From positions 1,742,501-1,806,500 of the forward strand of contig JAVTVJ010000142.1 of assembly GCA_034509425.1 (NCBI GenBank): a stretch of DNA of 64,000 bases. Direction: 5' to 3'. The stretch comes from Eopsaltria australis (taxonomy: Eukaryota; Chordata; Aves; Passeriformes; Petroicidae). The notes under the pieces were generated by a model, which saw only the letters and a list, made by a program, of their open reading frames with translations, searched no databases and had not been told where the DNA came from. This document shows positions 50,101 to 62,295 of the stretch, piece after piece. The stretch's first letter is position 1, and each line of letters begins with the position of its first letter. Position numbers and translations under genes: made by a program.

Positions 50101-50700
50101 TGTGTTTTTTTGCTCCTAGGCTTAGTGCTAGAGCAATTAATGTGAATATATATGTTGACTTTCACTACGATACAGGGATTTTAATATGGAATAGATAGGC
50201 CATAGATTTCTGCAAACATAAAATACAGGTGATCTCCATACCGAACATTCTACAAGCTTCTTTACATAATACTCTCGAATGCTTGTGAAACTTGGGGACT
50301 CCATGTCCCGCCGTATCATAAATCACTTCTATGTCCTACCTTCAAAATAATAACATGTAATAAATTTAAGATCTTGACCATTTGATAACCATACCCCCAA
50401 CCTCCCCATTTTGTATTTCTGCACATATTTACTCAGCTATAAACAAGCTACATTTTTGCAATTTGTTTATCCATGCTAAAGACCTTAGGATTGACTTATG
50501 CAGGTTTTATTTGAGCTTTATTAATTGCTCTTTGGAAGAAGCAGGGACATAAATAAGAGAGTGATTGCTGGTGTAACAGGAAGAGATAATCTGTTCTTTG
50601 TTGCAAAAGTTGGCAGGATAACAGAGAAAACTTCTAAAAAAAAATCAATCCAGCAAGATTTCTCTACATTTGCTCACCACAACACTTACTCCAAAAGCCA
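47113..50700. other. Unique A+T-rich non-coding DNA
   Basis: No gene recognised. The stretch at 47170-47330 is listed as a possible regulatory element. At about 49540-49800 the sequence has faint similarity to old CR1 ORF2-end words, too weak to call. Overlapping opposite-strand open frames at 48820-49226 are taken as chance. Confidence 0.5.
47170..47330. promoter_or_regulatory. Possible conserved non-coding element
   Basis: Seen: GCTTAATTGCATG at about 47243 (TAATTG homeodomain core next to a POU-like half site), TGACAAATCAATAAACCAC at 47261-47279 (MEIS-like TGACA, PBX/HOX-like AATCAATAAA and a RUNX-like ACCAC) and CAACAGCTGGTG (E-box) at about 47330. Inferred: enhancer-like cluster. There is no conservation evidence. 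Confidence 0.22.
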
Positions 50701-50862
50701 AATTTAAATACATTTATAAATGGTGTATTGATTAAATTTTTAAAATCAACTTTGTAAGTACAAGTTGAGGAAGCTAAGCAGAAAGGAACTTGATAGGATG
50801 GTGCCAGTTCACAGTCGTCATGCCTCCTCAGCAAAAAGATTGAATGGCTTATTTTGTTGGGA
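50701..50862 (+). repeat. Block R1 of a diverged local duplication
   Basis: The stretch from AATTTAAATACATTTATAAA to TTATTTTGTTGGGAC matches block R2 at 52229-52396. Shared words in order are GTAAGTACAAGTT, CTAAGCAGAAAG(G)AACT, AGGTGCTGG/ATGGTGCCAG, AGTC(G/A)TCA, CCTCCTCAGCAAAA and TTATTTTGTTGG. Identity by eye is roughly three in four. Homology stops abruptly after the TTGG word. I do not recognise the block as a known avian repeat. Confidence 0.75.
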
Positions 50863-51634
50863 CCAAACCTATGGTAAAAGTACTTTGCATTAGCATTTTG
50901 TGTCTCTCTAATGTAGAAGCAAAACAATTCAACTTTCTTAAGTCTCATTAAACTCAAGAACCTGTTACAGATAAAATGTCAAGCGAAGAATTTACCTTTA
51001 GCATAATTTTTAAAAAAATTTAAGCACAACCAAAATGCAGCAAACAACTATCACTATTAGTTCAGTTACAGAGACAGGAACACGCTTATAATAAGAAAGC
51101 AGTTGCTTAATGGTGCTACAATTAAAAGCTGTTATCCAGCAAGATCTCCCATTTTATACCTCTCTCTTTTTCTTGGTGTTATCTCTACCCTTCCACTGCT
51201 CCTTGGTCTTAAGGTCAACAGATTTGGTGAAGAGGGAAGATGTTCAGAAATACGGCAGAACCTTGAGGTCTTCAGTAGGAGGAGTGTGGTGATGTTGACA
51301 GAGGCACAGGATGTTGCTATTGACAGGTTTCCCTTTTCCTCATTCCTATGTCCACTTGGGCACACTCTTCTAAGGGGTTTTAACACATTTTAGACCTTGA
51401 TTTTCTTTTACTGGTCCATAACTTCATGTTAAAAACTATTTTCCTTTATAAGGTGCACTGTATATATTAGACTATTATAATTCACACCCAAAAATTACCT
51501 TTGTTCAGCTTCTGAGTTTGTATTTCCTTTAGCAACTGTCCACTGGTGGATATTCATGAAACCTCTGTTTATTAGCCTGTGTTCACACCTACAAGGTCTC
51601 TCCTGTCAACCCTAACCTGTAAGTCCTTTACACC

Positions 51635-51654
51635 TCATCATCATCATCATCATC
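51635..51654. repeat. (TCA)n microsatellite
   Basis: Six full TCA units plus two bases, followed by CCTCCTG. It lies in the spacer between R1 and L1 and has no counterpart seen in the second spacer. Confidence 0.9.
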
Positions 51655-51971
51655 CTCCTGCAGAAATAATTCACTCTTGCAGAGCACAACTACTTGTTAT
51701 GTCTGCCAGCACCAAAACTATAGATGATAATTATTCCACACAGTTATACAAAGGTAAATAGAACTGAAACTTGGTAACAGCCACCTGGTCATTAAACAAT
51801 TGCTATTACAGCTGAGTAAGGTAAACCTAAGCTCCAAGAGAAAACACACCAGACAAAACAAGTCTGACAGCCAAAATCATGCAGATGCCTGTGCTGTTCA
51901 CTGACTAGAGTTAGCACTCTGATAGAACGGATCTTGGTTCTGTCATACATAAACACACACATAACACTCTC

Positions 51972-52222
51972 ACATATGCATTCATTCAGAGCTTATCTTA
52001 ATGGCAAAAATTGCATGCAGCTATTCTTCATTAAAAGAACATTTTTATATATGTAATGTTAAAGGCATTCCAGCAATTTGTCTAAATCCATGATTTGGGG
52101 TTAATAAAAAGTAGCATAGAAAGTAAACATTGTTGGGTTCAAAACCCCTTATTTGATTTAAGGATCTTAGTAACATTTTAATTAAACAGTTCTGAAGCTG
52201 CTAATATCTCATTAAAATGATC
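51972..52222 (+). repeat. Block L1 of a diverged local duplication
   Basis: Matches block L2 at 54084-54336 in the same orientation with nearly equal length (251 against 253 bases). Shared words in order: ATATGCATTCAT/ACATGTATTCAT, GCTTATCTT/GCTTTATCTT, GCATGCAGCT, TATTTGATTTAAGGATC, CATT(T/C)TAATTAAA, CTGAA and ATCTCATTAAAA. The similarity is continuous, not confined to simple sequence. It ends a few bases before R2 begins. Confidence 0.75.
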
Positions 52223-52228
52223 CCAAAT

Positions 52229-52396
52229 AATTTAAATATACCTATTAAAGAGTGCACTGGTATTAATTAAATATGCAGATCCAGTTGGTAAGTACAAGTT
52301 TTAAAAACTAAGCAGAAAGAAACTGAACAGCAAGGTGCTGGTGCAGAGTCATCACACCTCCTCAGCAAAAGGATAAAATACATTATTTTGTTGGAC
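52229..52396 (+). repeat. Block R2 of a diverged local duplication
   Basis: Counterpart of R1 (50701-50862), with shared GTAAGTACAAGTT, CTAAGCAGAAAG, CACCTCCTCAGCAAAA and TTATTTTGTTGGAC words. It starts only about six bases after the end of L1, which is the arrangement expected at the junction of a head-to-tail tandem duplication. Confidence 0.75.
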
Positions 52397-54083
52397 TACA
52401 GGGACCCTTCTAATATTTTTCCTGTAGGAAATGGGTTTGTAACAAAATTGTAATTAGTTTCAAAGTGTAAGAGTATTGTATGCATCCTGTGCATGTGAAT
52501 GTCAATAAAGCCCCAATTAATGCAAATCATTCCAGTTATAAACTACGCCTTCACCATGGTCCAAGCTCCTTCATCAGCCCTCATAACTGGAGCTAAGACT
52601 TGATCTTCCTAAACTATTGGGAACCACTATCTTCACTGTTTAGGGGGATATTGCCCATGAGTTGGAAAAAACCTATCTGATACATGGTTCAGATGTCTCC
52701 TATTTATTGGCAAGTGCTAAATAGAAGGAAAACCACCTGACTAGTCCTTGCCTAATTTTGCTTCTCCATGGAAAATCTGACTTTCATCTGGGTTCTTAAA
52801 ACACTGCTAACTGTTTCTCACAACCTGCACAATGTCGCTATATATTTCCTGCAGCTTTGAGGCTAAAAGTTAGAAAAGAGTTTTAGCTATTTCTGCTTCT
52901 CTTAAGTAACACCAGATATTCTGCTCTGTAGACAGTAAGGAAGGTATATGGGATTTTGAGTTTCAGCTTAAATTGAGACAGGTTAAACCCTCTGTTCTGG
53001 TACCAACACTATATACAATGTGAAAAACCCTCAGAAAAAGCCAGAAAAAAAATCTGCAAATGCTTTCCCATCTCCTGGGAACCAGTATAATTTCTCTGCT
53101 CTAAAAATTTGTGAAGTAAGTTTCTAAGAATATTTGGGACGTGCATACAATCGAGTCTTGCTTAAGTGAAGATGTGGGTAGAATGTCCTGCAACTAACAC
53201 GGTTTTTCCATTACTAAAATTTTTTTCAAGTGATGACAAGAGAAATTTGCAGAATCAGAATTTCAATAACCTCCTCCATATGTCTGAACAGAAAAGAACT
53301 AGAACCAGAAGGAAATTAAAATTCATAGTGTTTCCTGTCTTTACTTCAATATTTGCAACCAGAAAAAGGCATTACAAAACAGGGTACAAAACTTTTCCTA
53401 CATGCTGTTCTTGACATTTACAAAGTTTACATGAATCCACGCAGGATGAGCCAAAAGCCTGCAGATCGGAAAGTTCAAGGCAGATGCTAACTCAAGTATG
53501 GCAGCCTCGTGTTGCCAGACTGAGCCTTTCTGCAGAGGTCTCTGCAGGAACAGGCTTGTTAAGGGCAAATGATGGAATGAATGTGGGTCTGTGAGAAACT
53601 GTATTAATAAAGTAGTGGTGAAGGCTGGGGCTACAAGCCAGGAGGGCATCCATTCTGTTAGACAGGCACGGTGCTAAACAATGAACAAATAATTGTTTTC
53701 CTGATAGTGAAAAGACATAGCTGTAGCCTTTTCAATACAGTGCCAAAAAAAGAACTAATTTTAGCTGATCAAGACAGGGACTTTTCACTTTTCTTTAAAA
53801 TTTAGACTAACAAGAGGAACAGCTAGTCCTTTGCTTTTAACAATCAATGACAGAATAATGCATAACCACCCTCACCTTTTTCTTGAGACAGTCTGGGCAT
53901 GTACAGCAGAGGTGCCTGGTTTTTAGGATATCAGTAAAATCCTATCACATATATCTGTAAGCTTGAATCACATTTTAAAATTACATTGAATATTATACAC
54001 AAGTGAATACACTCTACATTCTTATTTGAAAGGTTGGATTTTAGAAAACAGCCTCTGATTTAACTGGACTCAGGCATACAGAA
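52397..54083. other. Second spacer of the duplication
   Basis: Unique-looking non-coding DNA. I could not align it convincingly with the first spacer (50863-51971), except for a weak possible match of an AACAG...TTAACAAT...ACAG pattern near 53818 with 51776. A G+C-richer patch at about 53430-53650 has an open minus-strand frame of 83 codons without a recognised domain. Confidence 0.45.
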
Positions 54084-54336
54084 ACATGTATTCATAACAA
54101 AGCTTTATCTTCAGGAAAAAAAAGGCATGCAGCTCTTCATCATAAAAAGATACATATACAATATTAAATCATCCCAATACTTCATCCAAAGCTATGGTTT
54201 CAGGTTGTTTATTTAAAAAAAAAATAGAAAATAAACATCATTGCTGTTTTCAAAAACATTTATTTGATTTAAGGATCATACCACCATTCTAATTAAATGG
54301 TACTGAAATAACTAATCATATCTCATTAAAAAAATG
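54084..54336 (+). repeat. Block L2 of a diverged local duplication
   Basis: Counterpart of L1 (51972-52222). An A-run at about 54213-54222 replaces the TTAATAAAAAGTAG region of L1. Weak similarity may continue beyond 54336 and upstream to about 54040 (CCTCTGATTTAAC against CACTCTGATAGAAC), so the true borders may be wider. Confidence 0.75.
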
Positions 54337-56561
54337 CTATAAAAGTTGAGTCTGCTGAGGATAAAGATGCATTTGGATATAAAATCACATCTTTCTGTCT
54401 GTTTTCCAAGGCTTTAGAAAAGATTTTGTAGTGTACATGGACCAGGAAAACAACTTGATGTTAAACATATGTCATTGTAACAGCTCAAAAAGTTCAAGGT
54501 TAATCTTTCACAGTGATCACTTCCTTGATAGCATGGTTAAAAAAAAAATCCTGTCATCTCTAAGAAGAATTGGTAACATTTTCAAATCACTCAGTATCAT
54601 CAGAATCCTTGGTTTTTGCTCAGCTGTCTTGAAAGCAATTTATTCTTTCAAACCCTTCGACTGACATGTCTGGAAGATCACTACCAAGTTTAAATTCAAA
54701 CTAAACAACACTGTTTCCTTTTACTAAATAACAGTAAAGAAGGCACAGGCATCCCCACGGATTAATTTTGTTTCCATCTTGTTCTGCCCTTATTTTGAAA
54801 TTTTGGGACCTAGTTCTTAAACTCTGTGTTCAGTTGTGTTAGGATAAATATCAAATGTGAGGGGGTTTCATTATGAAGGCAGCAAAACTATACTGGTCTG
54901 GTTACTCAAAGTAATCCAATAAGACTTGGTTGATGAAAAATATTGAAAAATATTGACTATTCATGACAAATTCTGTGGGTTTTAAAAATGCTTTACTTTT
55001 GGTATGTACTTTTATTCTAAAGTGAATGTAACCAAACAAACAAACAAATAAAGGTCTTTCCAAGAGAATCACAACAGAGTATTTTAATATAACCTTCTTC
55101 TTGTCATTTTGCATTGAGTTTGGCAGGGGTTGGTAATTATTTATACAATGCAATAGGTGTTAAAGTTCTTTCACGCATCAGTTAAATCATAGGTGAGTTA
55201 AAGAGAGCACAGCTCTATTATACAAGCTGAAGAAAGAGTTTGATGTCTGCCGATTTTGATATAAGCCATCAGAAAAGCCCTTCAAAAATCATTATATTCT
55301 TAGGCTTACAATTGGCTGAAACAGTACTTGAAATCAAAAAGAAATGCTTTATTTGAGAGTAGAGGGGACAGAAGTCCTAGTGGCTTGAACTTTTAAATAC
55401 CTCCTTTTAATAACCCCCTTCACTATTCTTCAATCAGTTTTCATGAGCTCAGCAAAATAATGCCAGTCTCAGCTCATAAATAAGAGCTGTGGTCTGAGAA
55501 TTGTTTTTCTTTAACCCTGAAATACAGTCTACCTAATTATGATCATCACTGTGCCTTTTCCTTTAACAGAAAATATTGACCTTTCTTGTAGCTGACACTG
55601 GCAGAGCTTGGGTGCTTGTAGTGGCAGCTCTGGGGCACAGAGCGTTCAAAGGACCACAGATTAGAATTCACTGAGAGGGGAAAAAAAGAGAAAAATTAAA
55701 CATGAAAAGCAGAGATCTGCCCAAAGTCTCGACAATGCTGCATTCACACTGTGATGTGGGAGACCCAGCCACAGGTGATAGAAGCTGACCTTGGTCCCTG
55801 ACAATAGCTGGTTTATAATAGGGGTGATGCCCTCAATCTCAGAGGAAGGGATTTGTGTAGCATCACTCACTAGCACTCTCTGGGAGCAAGTGTGCTGTAC
55901 TACTCTGATCTTTCAGAAAAGTAAAAAGTCCTGCAAAGGTAAGACTAGCTGGAACAATCTAGTTAAACATACGTAAGGCTAGGAAGCAGAATTAAATGAG
56001 AGAGAATGGCAGTCCAGAATGCAGTGGTCAGAAAATGAGTGGTACTAAGGAGATCAGTGAAATGTTCCATGTTTTGAAAAGAAACTTGCCCAAATATCCC
56101 TTCCAAACCCACCATTACCAGAAATACCACTGTAAAAAAGAAAAAATAGGTAGACAGTAATAGTTTCAAAGGAGCTTCTCCATTTCATTTCATTTCATGT
56201 TATCTATGCCCTGCTGGTGGATTTTTCTAAATGAAGTTCACAGAGGAGAAAAACACAAAGACATTAATTTAACTAAAGCAAGTCTTGCATCTTCTTCCTT
56301 CCAAAAGTGAGAATTTTTAGGCATCTCTTTGGGGGAAAATATCATTCTGTGCAAGCAGTCCACAAATTTTTATGTGTTTGCTTTTTACTCTGTGGAGGTC
56401 TCTTAGACACTGAAGTATCTGCAATAAATAAATTTAAAAGTGTTTTAACATCAGCTCAGTTATGTCATTCACACCCTGACCAACAAATATCCATGCAGTC
56501 ACAAACATGTGACATTACACACTCAGGAAATGGGAATGAGCAGCTGGATACAGCGGAACGC
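54337..56561. other. Unique non-coding DNA
   Basis: No gene recognised. Simple tracts are (CAAA)4 at 55033-55048 and (CATTT)3 at 56181-56197. 55580-55960 is somewhat G+C-richer and includes CAAAGGTAAGACTAG (a donor-like word) at about 55935, but no coding exon precedes it. A 114-codon open frame starting at 56307 runs into the CR1 tail below and is not a gene. Confidence 0.5.
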
Positions 56562-56694
56562 GATGTTCAAGGCCAGGTTGGATGGGGCTGTGAACAACCT
56601 GGTCTAGTGAAATGTGTCCCTACCCGTGGCAGGGGAGCTGGAACTGGATAATATTTAAGGTCCCTTCCAACCCAAACCATTCTATGATTCTATG
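56562..56694 (+). mobile_element. CR1 LINE 3' end, relatively young
   Basis: GATGTTCAAGGCCAGGTTGG is followed by ATGGGGCTGTGAACAACCTG, GTCTAGTGAAATGTGTCCCT, ACCCGTGGCAGGGGAGCTGG, TATTTAAGGTCCCTTCCAAC, and the terminal CCATTCTATGATTCTATG. This is the classic avian CR1 3' untranslated end with its ATTCTATG octamers, on the plus strand. Few differences from the general family pattern make it the least decayed CR1 in the window. It is severely 5'-truncated (about 133 bp) and non-coding. Confidence 0.97.
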
Positions 56695-57730
56695 TTTGCC
56701 TTAAGCTCTTATTACTGATGGGTTTGTGTAATGAAATCTGCAAAGTAGGAATAAAACCTAGGAGACGATTTGCAACACAGGTCATCTTCTTCATCTGATG
56801 TAAATCACTCTAGCCCCAGGTCATCAAAGGTTTCAGATAATCTTGGACCAGATGTTAAGCTGATAAATTTTATTCTGATATATAAACTAACAAATTATTT
56901 TGAGAGCTTACTCTGACAGATCTGAATTCTGACAGCTGGTGGAAAATACCACTGAACTAAGAGCTTGTTTGATAAGCTCTGATCTGATCAAGTTACAATG
57001 CATGGTCAAAGACAAGACATATAAAAATAACTTGAAGTTGTGACTTCTAAAATAAATTCTTCAACTCCTAATATTTTTAGAGGATTTGCATGTAGAAAAA
57101 CTATGCATCATTTTTAGCTGTTTTGATGATGATATGAACCAAGTAGTTCTATTTTAATTACAGTACAAACCCTAAGTAAAAGTAAGGCAAAGAGTTTTCC
57201 CATTTATTATACATCTGTTCCTGGTTTTCTTATTTAGAAATTAAAGTGTTTTAATTTTAAAGAATTTAAAGTGTTTTAATGTTTGGTTCTTATTATTAAG
57301 AAAATATTTTCTTTTAAAAAAATAATAACAAGATTGTCAATTCTTATATTTAGCTCTTCTCTTCAATCTCAGAACCTCTAATCCATTTTTGCTATCTTCA
57401 CCAGTTATGCTTGCTTTACTTCAGGATAGGGTTTAATTAAGTACTCACAATATTTGCTGTAAAAATATTCCATAATTTCTGTGATGGCTAAAATAAGATT
57501 ATAGTCATCCAGCCTGTATTTCAGTGAAATGTTTAATTATCTCTGTACAAAACAGGTGAAATCATAAAACATACTTTCCAAAGGAGATAACAAGCTTTAA
57601 TTCAGGATATTTACAACCAAGGGGAATCATAGTAAGAGCAGATGTTAATTTACCATAACAAGACAGGTCTACTGCTAACTATTCCTTCTTTTAAAAAGAA
57701 AAACATTTGAAATAATTATTTTAACTGCAG

Positions 57731-57946
57731 GTGTTGGTAATGGCTCAGCAGGAACAAAAGTGTTTAAAACCCATCCTATCTTTCAGCTGTGTTTGCAACC
57801 GCAGCCTTATTCATTCCAACAATAGAAAAAACATTACTAAAAGCAGCTTGTTTACATCCTCGTCAACAGCAGAAAGGCATAATTTGGGGCCCACAGGCCT
57901 GAAGTGCATTTATTGTTGTGACTCAAAAGCCTTTCAAATATTCTGA
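57731..57946. promoter_or_regulatory. Possible conserved non-coding element
   Basis: Seen: CATTCCA (TEAD-like) overlapping AACAATAG (SOX-like) at 57832-57845, CTTGTTTACATCC (forkhead-like) at 57848-57860, a CAGCTG E-box at about 57784 and TTTATTGTTGTGACTCA (SOX-like then AP-1-like) at about 57909-57925. It is open for 71 codons on the plus strand but with no domain. Inferred only from motif density. Confidence 0.22.
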
Positions 57947-60900
57947 TTGAAATGACCATAGTCAAAAACCTATGGACAGAAAAAAAAAATTTTTGTTTAT
58001 TTTCTAGTTCTTTATATTATCCACTCATTTATATTGTGTTCTGACACCCTAAAAATTATCAATTCTAATTCCTTGATTTTTATGCTGGTTTGGCTTCAAT
58101 TTCATTCTCATTGACGTGAAAATGAACTTGTTAGTCTCATGCTTCTCCTACCTGAGTGCTAGCTGGAAAATGCACAGAACCATTTGGTCCAAGTCATCAC
58201 AACTGAAAGGTTCCTCTGAGGAGAGAACAAAGAACTTGTAAAAAGATTTTTTTTCTTTTTCTTTTCTGAAGAAAACCAATATGAAACCTTAATAATATCA
58301 TTAAAATTATTTACTGTAAAAGATTTACCATTGTTAAGGTAAAGATTGATTCTCATATGAAATAAAGCTTTCAACCTGGAAACATTTTCTAATTAGGAAA
58401 TGTATTTCTGCACAATTTCAGATTGCCATGCCAATCAAAGTACCAATCTACCATTACACCCAATGATGAAAGAATGGTTATAAATCTAAATTTAAATGTT
58501 TAGATATGTTAGGAAATACATTATTTGCATATTGCCTTCCCAAGAAAAATGGATTATTGCTTAAAGTAAGACTCAAGATTCAAGAACCCTACAATAATTA
58601 TAGAAAGTGTTGAGATGAAGAGCAAGTCTTTTTTTATTAATTACTCTTGATTATTACAGGCTTCAGAAAATGGGGCTGATAATTGCTCATATCTGCATAG
58701 CCCTCCTTAGAAGGTATGAGGTTTTTCTGAGCATACTATAAAACATGCCAAAAAGTGGTCCCAGCAGGGCAAACCAAAATCAACAATTTGAATGCAAGAA
58801 CTATCAATTTTTTCTTGACCTCAATTTACCATAAAGCTAAGGCCATCCAATTCCGACTGATGGTAAAAGACTGTTCTCTGATAAAATTTCATCAGCTATC
58901 ATAAATAATAAAGAGCAAAAGTGTAATCTCATGCTAAATAATAAGTTGAAAACAAATGATTCCATTGACAAGATCTATATAGAAAACACCTTGTGTTTTG
59001 TAGCTCTGGTTTAAGGAACATGAGGATTTCTCTCATATACCTTCCTTTTATTTTGTGTACTTCCACATCCTGGTCTGACCTGTGCTGTTCTAGTCCCAAA
59101 GTTACAAATAAAATAGATTCGAATGAAACAGTTGCCGTAACTATGAGAACCCAGAGATTTCCTTGTATTTCTGGTCCTTCAATGACAGATCTGCCACAGT
59201 CACACAGCATTCCTTGGGACTTTTCTTATAATGTATAAAATTAAGATTTTGATACCTGTAAGCATTCAAATTTCACATGTCGGTTAGTTTGGACTTCTGC
59301 AGATGAGTAACACAAAACACAGACAGCAATCTTAATAAGGAAATATTTAAATAGTAAGAGCAATGGAATTAATTATAATTTACTGGCACTTGTATTCTTT
59401 CTCACTCGTATATACATAAAATTAATATCATCATAGAAAATCAAAATCAGGCTTTTCATTATTACCATTTATATAACTAAGCCAGCATTTGAAAATCTAC
59501 TGATGTCTTTTCTGTTTCTCACCTCATCATCAACAACAACACCAAGTTAGAACTTCATTTTAAACCCCAGAAGTTGAACAAATTATAGTTTTTCTGCAGA
59601 ATAATAGATCTGCAGAGTAAGACAGAACAAAAGGCACAAAGAAATCAGAAATACTCAGAAGATATGAACTGACAAAACAGAAGTGGGAAGAAGAAATTTT
59701 TTTGGCAACAACTGCAAAAATATTCTTTTCTCAAGAAAATACAAACCCAGCACAACACCTGTGTCATTCTCTTTGCATTTTGCTGCCTAAAATTTGGCTT
59801 TGATCTGTATCTATTTTACCATATGCTTCTGTTTTTTATTAAGAAATACAAGGAAGCAGAATTAATTTCCAGTTCTGCCTGAACAAAATTCCCGTTAAAA
59901 TGAATGTGACATTCTGTACATTGGGTATGCTTTGAGATGATTATTCTCACAGCTTATTGAAGTGACTCAAAAACATTACTTACTAACATTGCTATAGTAG
60001 TTGAATCAATAATTTTTCTTGCTTTTCAGGATGTCAAATTTAAACAGAATGAAGAAATATTTTTGGAGTCCACTGTATTCTGTAGCCCCTGTAGAACCTC
60101 CTGTTCTCTTTCTCTTTCATTGTTATTGAAAAACAGGTATAATTTCTGCACTGTTTTCACATAGTGTGGGATATTCATTCTCCCTTCAGTGGTCCTGGGT
60201 GTACTGTTCTGTTTGCCTAATTCAAGTCATTGATCGCTTTGGGGAAAAGTGGAATGCTACAGTAATCAGAATCTCAGTTACCTCCTGCTAACCTGGACGC
60301 ATTCCTAAATAGCTCCCACTATGGGCTTCAATCACATCTTGCATACCCAAATCTGATAGCCTAATCTCTTAACAGGTGGACACATCTGTTCTACTCTGCC
60401 AAATTCAACTTACAGTGATTGTGCTTTGAAATATTTGCATATTTTTTTCCAAAAACTATTCACATTTGTTATGGTTCAATTAAATAAGAAGCGACTTTTT
60501 AAAATTTTTCAGTGATTGCACATGTGTAGGTGTTTTAAAATGCCCTTCAAATATTTTAAAAGATCTTTACACTTCATGACCTTTGGTTTTGTTTTAGCCA
60601 CTGAGCAGGTTATCTTCTTTATTTTAAGGAACTAATAAGTACAGATAGCAATAATAAATGAGAAATACTCATCTAATAACAAACAGAGCAATCACCCATC
60701 ATATGAGAAGGTTCATACTATAAACAGAATAGCTAGTATGCTTGAATATTGAGACTGCTAGAAAGGATAATTTTTTTAAAAGTTATACCTAATACAGTGA
60801 ATAAGCAATTGTCCCACGCATTTTAAATTTTTCTGAAATCACAAAAGCATGTGACAGGTAGAGGCACATGGCTAGATAAAGAAACAAGGGATAGGAGTAG

Positions 60901-62271
60901 AACAGAAGCAGTAGAGATTATGAAGAGTGACTTTGAGGGTTTCCATCACATTCTTTGGTGAGAACAGATATTGTTACCCAGAAATATTCTGAGAGCTACA
61001 GCTGCATTTATTGGTTTGGGTTTTTTATTTACAATAACTGGAGAGGACTCAATATGAGATCAGTCACTTGGCAATTCCATACTTCTTCCTATTGAAAGAT
61101 ATCAAAACCAGTTTGTGAGAGGACTGTGAAGAGGCCACAAAAACTGTGGCCTGCAGTTTATCAGGCTGCAGTTTGAAGTTTATTAAGGGCATGAGTCTCA
61201 TTCACCAAAACATTTCCTACAGATCAATTAATACTTTGGAGATCAGATAGGATTAAATCCACAGAAAAATTTAGTTGTGTGTTATATCAACCTCACATTT
61301 TAGGTGGACAAATAAAGAACTGCAAACCTAAAACCCAATAGATTTTTTGTCGCTCTACTCTGCAGGCACCTAAAACTTCTGTGCCCCTAGATCTTCAGGA
61401 ATTAAATTATAATGGTCCAAGACTTCCTTTATTTTGACAAGGTTAGGGTCTAGTGTTCAAATTCTATTCGACATTGCAAATAAAATTTTTCATCATTTAT
61501 CTTATTAGGAAGGTCTCTTCTAAAGTAAGTCTAGTAGATTCTGTCTGGCAAAATACATCATATTTTAGGAAGCTCATTCCTTCTGTTCCAAAATTTTGAT
61601 GAGTTATCCACAATTATCTCCCAGGCACTTGAGGGACAGAGACGATTTCTCTTGTTGAGACAGCGCATGAAATAAAGATAATAACATACCTATAATATTA
61701 TTGTATAACTAGTATGTGTGTAGTACAGTCATATAGTCACAATAGTAGTCAATATGATTAATAAATGTGTCTCCCTGAATGAAAAAAGCAAGCAGGAATC
61801 AGGAGTATTCTTTATGCCAGGTGCAAGGGCTCTTGCCTGGGAAGAACTTCATCTAGGTACCAGCTAGTGCTTCAATGGATATGTGTACATTATTCTCGGC
61901 TTAGTATGAAACATGCTATGTTTTTTCCATAAGCTGAGCAGTCTCAATGTTACAAATTCATGCTAGTTGTTCCTCCTGCTCTTTCTAACTATTGTATGCT
62001 AGGAGAAACTGCTCCAACAGAGAAGGCCTCAAAGATACTCTTATGAAATGTGCACCAAAATTTTGATCTTATCACACTGAGACTTCATGTTACACTTCTT
62101 ACCTTTCAAGTGCCATATACCAGGGATTGCCTAGGAGACAGGCAAGGAGAATTATTAATGGACTGAGGAGGCTGGTATAATTCTTTATGAAAACAAAGAA
62201 CTCTCATATCCACATTCAAGAACCACAGCTCAGACAGGTGGATATCAGAAAAAAGGAGAAAACTTGAAAAC

Positions 62272-62295
62272 TTTTTACATCTAGAGATGTAAAAA
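62272..62295. repeat. Perfect 11-bp inverted repeat, two-base centre
   Basis: TTTTTACATCT (62272-62282), AG, AGATGTAAAAA (62285-62295). The arms are exact reverse complements. It is immediately followed by a doubled GGAGGGAGATAA word (62297-62321). A related TACATCTCTAGATTTAAAG occurs about 260 bases downstream near 62537. Confidence 0.9.

Noticed and set aside
55580..55950. Exon with donor-like CAAAGGTAAG
   Set aside because: No frame with a recognisable protein or a convincing acceptor; donor-like words are common.
56307..56651. 114-codon plus-strand open frame
   Set aside because: Its last third is the CR1 3' untranslated end read by chance; no domain in the rest.
61133..61151. Hairpin GGCCACA-loop-TGTGGCC as a terminator
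   Set aside because: A seven-pair stem is expected by chance in 64 kb and intrinsic terminators are not used in vertebrate nuclear genes.
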